A DNA stretch of 64,000 bases, taken from Natroniella sp046097105. Lineage in GTDB: Bacteria > Bacillota > Halanaerobiia > Halobacteroidales > Halobacteroidaceae. The stretch covers positions 248,001 through 312,000 of the forward strand of contig NZ_CP175562.1 in assembly GCF_046097105.1 (NCBI RefSeq). Reading direction: 5' to 3'. A program made the position numbers and the translations under genes. Each line of letters starts with the position of its first letter. Within the stretch, counting starts at the first letter, position 1. Shown piece by piece: positions 26,197 through 33,403 of the stretch. The notes beneath the pieces are model-generated. The model was not told the origin of the DNA and ran no database searches. It saw only the letters and a program-made list of their open reading frames with translations.

Positions 26197-29007
26197 ATGG
26201 CTAAAAATAAGATTATAATTAAAGGAGCAGCTGAGAATAATTTAAAGAAGATAAATGTTGAGATTCCTAGAGATCAATTAGTTGTCTTAACAGGATTAAG
26301 TGGCTCAGGGAAGTCTTCTCTAGCTTTTGATACGATTTATGCGGAGGGCCAACGTAGATATGTCGAGTCTTTATCTGCTTATGCTCGACAGTTTTTAGGG
26401 CAGATGGAAAAGCCTAAGGTGGAGTATATTGAAGGGTTGTCTCCTTCGATCTCAATCGATCAAAAGACGACCAGTAAGAATCCCCGTTCTACCGTAGGAA
26501 CGGTAACGGAGATTCATGATTACTTACGGTTATTATATGCTCGAATTGGTACTCCTCATTGTCCTGAATGTGATCAACAGATATCATCGCAGACGGTACA
26601 GGAGATTGTTGATCAGATTTTGCAGTTGGAAGAGAGAACAAAATTTCAGGTGTTGGCCCCGGTTGTGCGAGGGAGAAAAGGGGAATATAAGGATCTGTTG
26701 GCCCAGATTAAACGGGATGGATTTGTCAGAGTTAGGGTCGATGGAGAGGTTAGAGATATCAGTGAAGATATTGAATTGGATAAGAATTATAAGCACTGGA
26801 TTGAGGTAGTAGTTGATCGGTTGATTATGAAGGATGGGATTAAGTCTAGGTTGACTGATTCTTTGGAGACTGCTTTAAATCTAGCTGAAGGATTGGTAAT
26901 TATTGACTTGATAGATGGTGAGGAGTTGTTATTCAGTGAGAGCTTTGCCTGTCCAGATTGTGGGATCAGTTTAGAAGAGCTATCTCCACGGATGTTCTCT
27001 TTTAATAGTCCTTATGGAGCTTGCTCTACTTGTGATGGACTGGGAGTTAAACGGGAATTTGATCCTGGTTTGATTCTTGATTATGAACTATCATTGGCTG
27101 ATGGAGCAATTGTTCCGTGGCAGAAGTCAAGGAGTAGATATTATCCACAGATGGTTGATGCAGTAGCTGATAAGTATGGGGTTGATCGTCATCGACCTTT
27201 AGAAGAAGCTGATCAAGAATTTATCGATCTTTTGTTATATGGTGATAGTAGTATAATAGAGTTTGAATATACCAATCGCAAGGGTAGAACCAGGTTACAC
27301 CAGAAGAGGTTTGAAGGATTGTTAGAGATCTTTAATAGGAAGTTTAGAGAGAGTAAGTCTAAGCGAAAAAGAAAAAATTTGGAGTCATATATGAGTATTG
27401 GCCGCTGCCCAGAGTGTACTGGTGCTCGTCTAAATCGTAAGAGTTTAGCTGTGACGGTAGGTGGAAAGTCGATTGCTGAGGTAAGTAGGTTGTCAATTGA
27501 AGAAGCGTATGACTTCTTTGAGCAGTTAGAGTTAAGTAAGCGGGAGCAGATTATTGGGACTGAAATTTTAAAGGAGATTAAGGAAAGATTGAGGTTTTTG
27601 ATCAATGTAGGGCTGGTCTATCTAACTTTGGATCGATCTGCTGGTACATTATCTGGTGGAGAAGCACAGCGAATTAGGCTAGCAACTCAGATTGGTTCTA
27701 GTTTGGTAGGGGTAATTTATATTTTAGATGAACCAAGTATTGGCCTTCATCAGCGGGATAATCAGCGCTTAATCAATACTTTGCAGGAGTTAAAGCAGTT
27801 GGGTAATACAGTCTTAGTTGTTGAGCATGATGAAGAGACGATTAGAGCTGCTGATCATATTGTTGATATTGGCCCAAAAGCAGGTAGACATGGTGGAGAG
27901 GTAGTTGCTCAAGGTAAGGTTGATGATATTATTGCAACTGAAGATTCTTTGACAGGACAGTATTTGTCAAAAAAGAAGGAGATTAAAGTGCCAGCTGAAA
28001 GAATAGAGCCTAACGGTAAGTATTTAGAGGTTACAGGTGCTTGCCAAAATAATTTGAAGAATGTAGATGTTAAGATTCCTTTAGGGACATTTACTTGTGT
28101 AACTGGAGTCTCTGGCTCAGGAAAGAGTACACTGGTTAATGAAACCTTGAATCGGAGGTTGATGAAGGAGTTTTATAGCTCTAAGAAGAGACCCGGGAAG
28201 CATGATCAACTCTTAGGGATGGAGCATTTAGATAAGGTGATTAATATCGATCAATCACCGATTGGTCGAACTCCACGTTCTAATCCAGCGACTTATACTA
28301 AAGTTTTTGATCATATTCGCGATGTCTTTGCTAAGACACCGTTGGCCCAAGAGAGGGGTTATAAGAAAGGAAGATTCAGTTTTAATGTCAAAGGAGGACG
28401 TTGTGAAGGCTGTAAAGGTGATGGAATTATCAAGATTGAAATGCATTTTTTAGCTGATGTCTATGTTCCTTGTGAAATCTGTGATGGTCAGCGTTATAAT
28501 CGAGAGACATTAGAGGTTGATTATAAGGGGGAGACGATTGCTGATGTATTGGGGATGACAGTTGAGGAGGCCTTGCAATTTTTTGCAAATATTCCAAAGA
28601 TCAAACGGAGATTGCAGACATTATATGATGTTGGTTTGGGGTATATTAGGTTAGGACAACCATCAACTACTCTATCAGGAGGGGAAGCACAGCGGGTCAA
28701 GTTAGCAACAGAGTTGAGTAAGAGGAGTACAGGAAGTACAATCTATATCTTAGATGAACCGACGACCGGTCTCCATTTTGAGGATGTCAATAAATTATTG
28801 CAGGTTTTACAGCGTTTAAAAGAAGGTGGCAATACTGTATTAGTAATTGAGCATAATTTAGATGTGATTAAGAGTGCTGATTATATTATTGATTTAGGGC
28901 CAGAAGGTGGAGATTATGGAGGAGAAGTGGTTGCTACTGGAACTCCAGAAGAGGTTGCTGAGGTTGAAGGGTCTTATACAGGAGAGTTTTTACAGGAAAT
29001 ATTATAA
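26197..29007 (+). CDS. uvrA: Excinuclease ABC subunit A
   Basis: UvrA is the DNA-damage-scanning ABC ATPase of nucleotide excision repair. 936 residues, typical. Two nucleotide-binding modules: Walker A GLSGSGKSS (about 33-41) and GVSGSGKST (about 638-646), signature motifs LSGGEAQRIR and LSGGEAQRVK. Zinc-binding CPECDQQ, CPDCG...CSTCDGLG and the CEGCKGDG/CEICDGQ fingers are all seen. AAGGAGTGA precedes the ATG; the hairpin terminator at 29013 ends the transcript. Confidence 0.98.
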   Translation: MAKNKIIIKGAAENNLKKINVEIPRDQLVVLTGLSGSGKSSLAFDTIYAEGQRRYVESLSAYARQFLGQMEKPKVEYIEGLSPSISIDQKTTSKNPRSTVGTVTEIHDYLRLLYARIGTPHCPECDQQISSQTVQEIVDQILQLEERTKFQVLAPVVRGRKGEYKDLLAQIKRDGFVRVRVDGEVRDISEDIELDKNYKHWIEVVVDRLIMKDGIKSRLTDSLETALNLAEGLVIIDLIDGEELLFSESFACPDCGISLEELSPRMFSFNSPYGACSTCDGLGVKREFDPGLILDYELSLADGAIVPWQKSRSRYYPQMVDAVADKYGVDRHRPLEEADQEFIDLLLYGDSSIIEFEYTNRKGRTRLHQKRFEGLLEIFNRKFRESKSKRKRKNLESYMSIGRCPECTGARLNRKSLAVTVGGKSIAEVSRLSIEEAYDFFEQLELSKREQIIGTEILKEIKERLRFLINVGLVYLTLDRSAGTLSGGEAQRIRLATQIGSSLVGVIYILDEPSIGLHQRDNQRLINTLQELKQLGNTVLVVEHDEETIRAADHIVDIGPKAGRHGGEVVAQGKVDDIIATEDSLTGQYLSKKKEIKVPAERIEPNGKYLEVTGACQNNLKNVDVKIPLGTFTCVTGVSGSGKSTLVNETLNRRLMKEFYSSKKRPGKHDQLLGMEHLDKVINIDQSPIGRTPRSNPATYTKVFDHIRDVFAKTPLAQERGYKKGRFSFNVKGGRCEGCKGDGIIKIEMHFLADVYVPCEICDGQRYNRETLEVDYKGETIADVLGMTVEEALQFFANIPKIKRRLQTLYDVGLGYIRLGQPSTTLSGGEAQRVKLATELSKRSTGSTIYILDEPTTGLHFEDVNKLLQVLQRLKEGGNTVLVIEHNLDVIKSADYIIDLGPEGGDYGGEVVATGTPEEVAEVEGSYTGEFLQEIL

Positions 29008-29012
29008 AAAAT

Positions 29013-29045
29013 AAGACTAGCCTGAGATAGACTAGTCTTGTTTTT
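29013..29045 (+). terminator. Bidirectional terminator after uvrA
   Basis: AAGACTAG-N11-CTAGTCTT is followed by GTTTTT on the + strand and preceded by AAAAAAT, so it can end both uvrA and the minus-strand peptide gene at 29054-29140. Confidence 0.9.
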
Positions 29046-29053
29046 AGTGTATC

Positions 29054-29140
29054 TTACCAAATACCCCAAAAGCCTAATAGCAACAAGATTAAGATTAAAA
29101 ATAAAACAAAGGCTTCTTGATCTTGTGGATATTTACCCAT
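29054..29140 (-). CDS. 28-residue small membrane peptide 1
   Basis: Tiny gene on the minus strand with an excellent ribosome-binding site (AAAGGAGGAAGATTA before ATG 29140). Product begins MGKYPQDQEAF, continues with about 11 strongly hydrophobic residues and ends GFWGIW. One short transmembrane helix is likely. It shares 21 of 28 positions with the peptide at 29369-29455. The style recalls small clostridial and bacillar membrane or spore-coat peptides (YjcZ-like), but no function can be assigned. Two paralogues keeping frame, start and ribosome-binding site argue for real expression. Confidence 0.7.
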   Translation of the reverse strand: MGKYPQDQEAFVLFLILILLLLGFWGIW

Positions 29141-29260
29141 TAATCTTCCTCCTTTCTAGTTTGTTTAATATATGCTATTCAGTTAGATAAAAAATCGTTA
29201 ATTAGCTTGCAGTTAAAATATTGGAAATGGATTTATAATGTATAGTTATAGCCGGGAATT

Positions 29261-29325
29261 CACCTTGCAATCTTGAGGTTGATTTGATGAAGTACCAGAC
29301 GGGTTAAAGTATTTATCTAGAAAAG
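29261..29325 (+). pseudogene. Decayed copy of the uvrC 5' end
   Basis: CACCTTGCAATCTTGAGGTT onward to AAAAG aligns with uvrC codons for LPCEPGVYLMKGQTGQIIYV (from 29570), for example TTTGATGAAGTACCAGACGGG against TCTGATGAAGGGGCAGACGGG. Frame is broken and no start remains. It is the relic of the tandem duplication. Confidence 0.7.
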
Positions 29326-29368
29326 AGAAGACTAGTCTGAGATAGACTAATTTTCTTGTTAGTATATT

Positions 29369-29455
29369 TTAGCAAATGCTCCAAAAACCTAAGATTAATA
29401 AGATTAAGATTAGAAATAAAATGAAAGCCTCCTGATCAGCTTTATATTTAGACAT
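29369..29455 (-). CDS. 28-residue small membrane peptide 2
   Basis: Paralogue of the peptide at 29054-29140, also on the minus strand. Starts MSKYKADQEAF, has a central hydrophobic run and ends GFWSIC. AAAGGAGGG precedes the ATG at 29455. Differences from peptide 1 are mostly conservative (V/I, L/I), a sign of selection on the protein. It is divergent from uvrC, with about 75 bp between the starts. Confidence 0.7.
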   Translation of the reverse strand: MSKYKADQEAFILFLILILLILGFWSIC

Positions 29456-29529
29456 TTAACTTCCCTCCTTTCTAATCTGTTTGTTATATATTATGCATTT
29501 ATGTAATAAAGTGTTAATTAGCTCAAGGG

Positions 29530-31353
29530 GTGATTAAAATCGATTTAAAAGTTAAAGCTAAAAATTTGCCTTGTGAGCCTGGGGTTTATCTGATGAAGGG
29601 GCAGACGGGCCAAATTATTTATGTAGGAAAAGCTAAGTCATTGCGTAAGCGAGTTAAATCTTACTGGCAAAAATCTAATATACAGCGTTTTAAGACTAAA
29701 GTGTTGGTCGATAAGATTGCTGATTTTGAGTATATTGTGACTGATACTGAGGTAGAGGCTTTGATTTTAGAGAATAATTTGATTAAGAAGTATAATCCGA
29801 AGTTTAATATTCAGCTTAAGGATGATAAGACTTATCCCTATATTAAAGTAACGATAGCTGAAATATATCCGCGTGTCTATAAAACTCGAATCGTTAAGAA
29901 TGATGGGTCACGCTACTTTGGCCCTTATACAGATGTTAAAGCAGTTAATGATATTTTGGAACTGGTAGCTGACCTATTCTCTTTGCGAGATTGTAAGCGT
30001 GATTTGACAGTAGATAAAGAAGAACGGGCCTGTTTAAACTATCATATTGAGAAGTGCCATGCCCCTTGTATTAACGAAATTAATCAGGTTGAATATAATG
30101 AGTTAATAACTAAAGTTATTATGATTTTGGAGGGGAAAGAAGAAAGTTTAGTAGGGCAGTTAGAGGTTAAGATGGAGCAAGCAGCAAAAGGTTTAGAGTT
30201 TGAAAAGGCTGCTAAATTGAGAGATCAGATCAAGGCAATCAATAAAGTGACCCAAAAGCAGAAGGTTGTAGCAGAGAAGTTGGTTAACCAGGATATAATT
30301 GCACTAGCAACTGAGGATAATGATATTTGTCTACAATTGTTAATTGTAAGAAGTGGTAGGTTGATTGGGAAAGAAGATTTTATTTTTGTTGATAGTGATG
30401 ACTTGACAGAAGTGGTGACGGCTTTTTTACAGCAGTATTATGATCAGGTTTATTATATTCCTGAAGAGATCTTATTGGAGTTTATGATTGATGATTTGTC
30501 AGTAATTGAGGAGTGGTTACAGCATAAAAAAGAGGCCAAAGTAGAGCTTAAGGTTCCCCAGCAAGGTCAGAAAAAGGGTTTGGTTGATCTGGCTGCCCGT
30601 AATGCAAGGTATAATCTGAAAGAATATCGTTTTAAGGAGAAGTTCAGTTCTCAACAATTAGGTAAAGGAGTTAAGCAGTTACAACAGGGATTGGGACTTA
30701 ACAAGTTACCTATTAAAATTGAAGGATTTGATATCTCTAATTTGCAGGGAACAGATACGGTTGCCTCTTTAGTTACCTTTCAAAATGGTCAACCATACAA
30801 AAAGGGTTATCGTCGCTTTAAAATTAAGACTGTGCAGGGTCAAGATGATTTTGCAGCGATGAATGAGGTTATACAGCGGAGATATTCTCGATTAGTAGAG
30901 GAAGGAAGAGAATTTCCAGATTTGATCTTAATCGATGGTGGAAAAGGACAACTGAATTCAGCACTAAGGGTTTTAGATGAGTTAGGACAGCACAAACAGC
31001 AGATTATCAGTTTAGCTAAGAGGGAAGAAGAGGTCTTTGTACCTGGAAATGAGGAAGCTATTAGATTATCTAGAAATTCGGCAGGATTATATTTATTACA
31101 ACGGGTAAGAGATGAAGCACATCGTTTTGCAGTCAATTATCATCGTAAGTTAAGAGGGCGGAGGTTAACCCATTCGATGCTTGATGACATCCCAGGGATT
31201 GGCCCTAAGCGGCGGAAGGCTTTATTACAGTATTTTAGTTCATTAGAAAAGATCAAGACAGCTTCTGTAAAAGAGTTGACTAATGTTAAAGGAATTAGTA
31301 ATAATTTAGCTGTGGTGATTAAAGATTATTTGCAGCATCATCTTCGACCTTAA
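29530..31353 (+). CDS. uvrC: Excinuclease ABC subunit C
   Basis: UvrC makes both incisions around a UvrB-bound lesion. 607 residues: GIY-YIG domain (about 15-95, PGVYLMKG...IIYVGKAKSLRKRV), UVR domain (about 200-235), UvrC RNase-H-like domain with IEGFDISN and LILIDGGKGQL, and C-terminal helix-hairpin-helix (DIPGIGPKRRKALL). The start is unusual: GTG 29530 lies inside the Shine-Dalgarno-like AAGGGGTGAT; the codon at the expected distance is ATC (29539), where an ATG would be normal. Translation may use GTG or a rare start. Confidence 0.96.
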   Translation: MIKIDLKVKAKNLPCEPGVYLMKGQTGQIIYVGKAKSLRKRVKSYWQKSNIQRFKTKVLVDKIADFEYIVTDTEVEALILENNLIKKYNPKFNIQLKDDKTYPYIKVTIAEIYPRVYKTRIVKNDGSRYFGPYTDVKAVNDILELVADLFSLRDCKRDLTVDKEERACLNYHIEKCHAPCINEINQVEYNELITKVIMILEGKEESLVGQLEVKMEQAAKGLEFEKAAKLRDQIKAINKVTQKQKVVAEKLVNQDIIALATEDNDICLQLLIVRSGRLIGKEDFIFVDSDDLTEVVTAFLQQYYDQVYYIPEEILLEFMIDDLSVIEEWLQHKKEAKVELKVPQQGQKKGLVDLAARNARYNLKEYRFKEKFSSQQLGKGVKQLQQGLGLNKLPIKIEGFDISNLQGTDTVASLVTFQNGQPYKKGYRRFKIKTVQGQDDFAAMNEVIQRRYSRLVEEGREFPDLILIDGGKGQLNSALRVLDELGQHKQQIISLAKREEEVFVPGNEEAIRLSRNSAGLYLLQRVRDEAHRFAVNYHRKLRGRRLTHSMLDDIPGIGPKRRKALLQYFSSLEKIKTASVKELTNVKGISNNLAVVIKDYLQHHLRP

Positions 31354-31371
31354 GTTAAGGGAGGGAATATA

Positions 31372-31707
31372 ATGAAGAGGATTATTAGGTTATTTACTTC
31401 AATGTTGGCCCTAATTTTAACGGCCCAACTACTACCTGGAATTGAAATTATTAATTTAGAAGCAGGTTTTTGGGCTGCCTTAATATTAGGATTGGTTAAT
31501 ATGTTTATTAAACCAATTTTGACCTTGTTGACTTTACCATTGACGGTTTTGAGTTTTGGTCTATTTTTAGTGGTAATCAATGGAGGAATGTTGTTATTAA
31601 CTGCTTGGCTGGTATCAGATTTTGTTGTGACTAGCTTTTTAGCAGCAATTTTAGGAGCGATCTTGGTCAGTTTGTTCAGTAGTTTAATGTTTAAATCTTT
31701 AATTTGA
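31372..31707 (+). CDS. Phage holin family 4 / YvlD-like membrane protein
   Basis: 111 residues with four hydrophobic helices. Pattern (AQLLPGIEI, FWAALILGLVNMFIKPIL, LTLPLTVLSFGLFLVVING) fits the YvlD/phage_holin_4_2 family. These chromosomal proteins are not known to be lytic holins; in Bacillus YvlD relates to envelope stress. It lies 18 bp after uvrC with its own GGGAGGG, so it is probably cotranscribed. Confidence 0.85.
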   Translation: MKRIIRLFTSMLALILTAQLLPGIEIINLEAGFWAALILGLVNMFIKPILTLLTLPLTVLSFGLFLVVINGGMLLLTAWLVSDFVVTSFLAAILGAILVSLFSSLMFKSLI

Positions 31708-31751
31708 GTTATAAATAACTAACACTTCAATTATTTATATGAGATAATTGT

Positions 31752-31780
31752 TTGACAATTTAATAATGGTGACTTATAAT
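31752..31780 (+). promoter_or_regulatory. Consensus sigma-A promoter
   Basis: TTGACA (31752-31757), 17-bp spacer, TATAAT (31775-31780): a perfect match. Start near 31787 leaves a leader of about 125 nt before the 67-codon gene at 31912. An inverted repeat CAATTAT...ATAATTG (31730-31750) sits directly upstream. Confidence 0.75.
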
Positions 31781-31911
31781 CTATGTAAAGAATGAAAGTT
31801 TACTTAATTTTTTGACAATATTCAAAACTCATATAAGCAATTAGGTTTAACTAAGAGTTAATAATGGTTGAGTTAAATTGAAACTTACTTTATAAAAGAG
31901 AGGGTGAAAAG

Positions 31912-32115
31912 ATGAAGAATAAATTAGCAGTAACTAGATATGTCAATTATCCTTGTGTGGAAGGCTGTAATCATCATTTACAATTGAAGGAGCATCTTTC
32001 CGGGTTGGCTCAGGAGGCTGAAGTAAGTTTGGAATGTCCAACCTGTAATGTAGAACGAAAGCATTCAGTTAGGGAGATAACTAGTATTATTAATTCGATT
32101 GAACATTATAATTAA
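31912..32115 (+). CDS. 67-residue protein with CxxxC and CxxC pairs
   Basis: Small soluble protein of unknown function. Cys15 and Cys19 (CVEGC) plus Cys42 and Cys45 (CPTC) are spaced like a zinc ribbon. The rest is mostly helical and charged (EITSIINSIEHYN at the C-terminus). GAGAGGGTGA precedes the ATG. It has its own perfect sigma-A promoter and a long leader, suggesting strong expression. I do not recognise the family. Confidence 0.65.
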   Translation: MKNKLAVTRYVNYPCVEGCNHHLQLKEHLSGLAQEAEVSLECPTCNVERKHSVREITSIINSIEHYN

Positions 32116-32136
32116 TTATGACAAATTTTAAATAAT

Positions 32137-32234
32137 TTGTATGTTATCTTTTAAAGCGGATATAATATTATAGGGTGGTAACTTTTATTAAGTAACTTTT
32201 TAATGGCAGCCATAATGATGGTTGTCTTTTTTTT
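32137..32234 (+). ncRNA. Putative short transcript with own promoter and terminator
   Basis: TTGTAT (32137-32142), 18-bp spacer and TATAAT (32161-32166) predict a start near 32173. A terminator GGCAGCCAT-AATG-ATGGTTGTC with eight T (32205-32234) follows about 60 nt later. No open frame lies between. It could be a small RNA, or the terminator of the upstream gene preceded by a chance promoter. Confidence 0.4.
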
Positions 32235-32278
32235 ATGGGCAAATTAAGTTGAGGCTATGAGCAAAAGTTATTTTGTTC

Positions 32279-32331
32279 TTGACAATAGTTATAAGTTTTG
32301 GTATTCTAACAATATACCATACAGGGGTATG
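32279..32331 (+). promoter_or_regulatory. copZ promoter with CsoR operator
   Basis: TTGACA (32279-32284), 17-bp spacer, TATTCT (32302-32307). Immediately downstream, ATACCATACAGGGGTAT (32314-32330) is a CsoR-type operator (TACC-N6/7-GGGTA) covering the expected start site. Copper binding to CsoR should release it. csoR itself is 360 bp downstream. Confidence 0.8.
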
Positions 32332-32353
32332 TTGTTAGTGAGGAGGAATTAAA

Positions 32354-32557
32354 ATGAAAAAAATATTTACAGTTAAAGGTATGTCTTGTGGGCACTGCAA
32401 GAAAGCTGTGGAATCAACTTTAGCTGATCTAGCTGGAGTTAAAGAAGCAGTAGTTGATTTAGAATCAGAGGAAGTTAAGGTTGAATTTGATGATAGTCAG
32501 ACTGATTTAGCTCAGTTAAAAGAAACAGTTTCAAAAGCAGGGTATAAGGTAAGCTAA
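32354..32557 (+). CDS. copZ: Copper chaperone CopZ (HMA domain)
   Basis: 67-residue ferredoxin-like heavy-metal-associated domain with the copper-binding GMSCGHCKKAV motif (Cys13, Cys16). CopZ carries Cu(I) in the cytoplasm, usually to a CopA exporter; no CopA gene is in this window. AGGAGGAATT precedes the ATG. A CsoR operator lies in the promoter and a perfect terminator follows. Confidence 0.92.
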   Translation: MKKIFTVKGMSCGHCKKAVESTLADLAGVKEAVVDLESEEVKVEFDDSQTDLAQLKETVSKAGYKVS

Positions 32558-32565
32558 TAATGAAT

Positions 32566-32604
32566 AAAAAAACCATCTCTTATTGCAATAAGAGATGGTT
32601 TTTT
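32566..32604 (+). terminator. Terminator after copZ
   Basis: AAAAAACCATCTCTTATT pairs perfectly with AATAAGAGATGGTTTTTT. It works on both strands by sequence. Confidence 0.95.
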
Positions 32605-32694
32605 AAAATTAAGATAAATATTTTGAATTTAGCTAAATATATTATATAATCAATAGTAAGGATTCTTTTCTAAAATGGAAGGGAGATGGATTAA

Positions 32695-32967
32695 ATGACC
32701 TCTTATAAAGATAAAAAGAAAGACTTAGTAAATAGATTAAAGCGAATAGAAGGTCAAGTTCGTGGATTACAAGGGATGATTGAAGATGATAAATATTGTG
32801 CTGATGTTTTAGTACAAATCGCTGCTGTTAGAGGTGCTTTGAATAAAGTAGGGAAGACTATTTTAGAAAAGCATGCTCATGGTTGTGTTCAAAATGCAAT
32901 TGCAACTGGAGATGGGGATGAAATTATTGAGGAGTTATTAGAGATAGTCTTTAAATTTAATAAGTAA
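32695..32967 (+). CDS. csoR: Copper-sensing repressor CsoR
   Basis: 90-residue all-helical repressor (DUF156). The Cu(I) ligands are at Cys35, His60 and Cys64, matching the C-H-C set of copper sensors rather than formaldehyde or persulfide sensors. N-terminal RLKRIEGQVRGLQGMIEDD is the family signature. The operator in front of copZ is its likely target. GGGAGATGG precedes the ATG; the RseC-like gene follows after 12 bp. Confidence 0.93.
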   Translation: MTSYKDKKKDLVNRLKRIEGQVRGLQGMIEDDKYCADVLVQIAAVRGALNKVGKTILEKHAHGCVQNAIATGDGDEIIEELLEIVFKFNK

Positions 32968-32979
32968 GGAGGAAGAAAA

Positions 32980-33381
32980 TTGAAACAATATGCTCAGGTT
33001 TTAGAGACCCTTGAATCTGAAAAAAAGGTAAAAGTAGAGGTTAGAAGACATTCGTCTTGTGGCAAATGTGGTAAATGTGATGAAAGAAATAGTATGATGT
33101 TGGTAATTAATAATAGTTTAGCAGCTAAAAAGGGTGATATGGTTGTATTAGAAATTCAAGAAAATGATCTATTAAGTGCTGCATTAATGGTTTATTTGGT
33201 TCCTTTAATAGGTTTGATAGCTGGTTATTTATTAGGGGGAGCTTTAGGGGTTGAGGCAGAAGCATTTAGAATTTCATTAGGATTTTTATTATTTGGATTA
33301 ACCTTTATCTTAGCTAGAAAACTTGGTGATTATAGAGCAGAAAAATATGAAGCTAAAATGGTTGAGGTTGTAAAGTGCTAA
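32980..33381 (+). CDS. RseC/MucC-like (SoxR-reducing) membrane protein
   Basis: 133 residues. N-terminal cytosolic part with CGKCGKC (about 25-31), a redox- or metal-binding Cys cluster, then two transmembrane helices (about 66-88 and 95-113). RseC-family proteins are linked to SoxR reduction and sigma-E signalling in Proteobacteria and to Rnf complexes in anaerobes. TTG start is supported by AAGGAGGAAG. Likely cotranscribed with csoR, which suggests a link to copper or redox stress. Confidence 0.82.
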   Translation: MKQYAQVLETLESEKKVKVEVRRHSSCGKCGKCDERNSMMLVINNSLAAKKGDMVVLEIQENDLLSAALMVYLVPLIGLIAGYLLGGALGVEAEAFRISLGFLLFGLTFILARKLGDYRAEKYEAKMVEVVKC

Positions 33382-33403
33382 AGTAGAGAGGGAAGGGATT
33401 GGA

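Larger units (their letters stand above)
29013..29640. repeat. Tandem duplication spanning terminator, small gene and uvrC start
   Basis: Unit 1 (about 29013-29325) and unit 2 (about 29326-29640) share the same order: AAGACTAG hairpin sequence, a minus-strand 28-codon gene, GTTAATTAGCT, and the 5' end of uvrC ending near TTTAT[CG]TAG[GA]AAAAG. In unit 1 the uvrC part is decayed; in unit 2 the hairpin has lost perfect pairing (AAGACTAG...ACTAATTTTC). The divergence shows an old duplication. Confidence 0.75.

Noticed and set aside
27213..27605. 130-codon open frame antisense to uvrA
   Set aside because: No ribosome-binding site, no recognisable protein features, and it lies fully within a conserved gene; it is a shadow of codon usage.
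31372..31707. Prophage holin
   Set aside because: The protein is of the chromosomal YvlD type and no phage genes are nearby.
32172..32234. T-box riboswitch suggested by GGGTGGTAAC before a terminator
   Set aside because: No stem I, specifier loop or TGGAACC-type antiterminator core is present, and the gene downstream is a copper chaperone.
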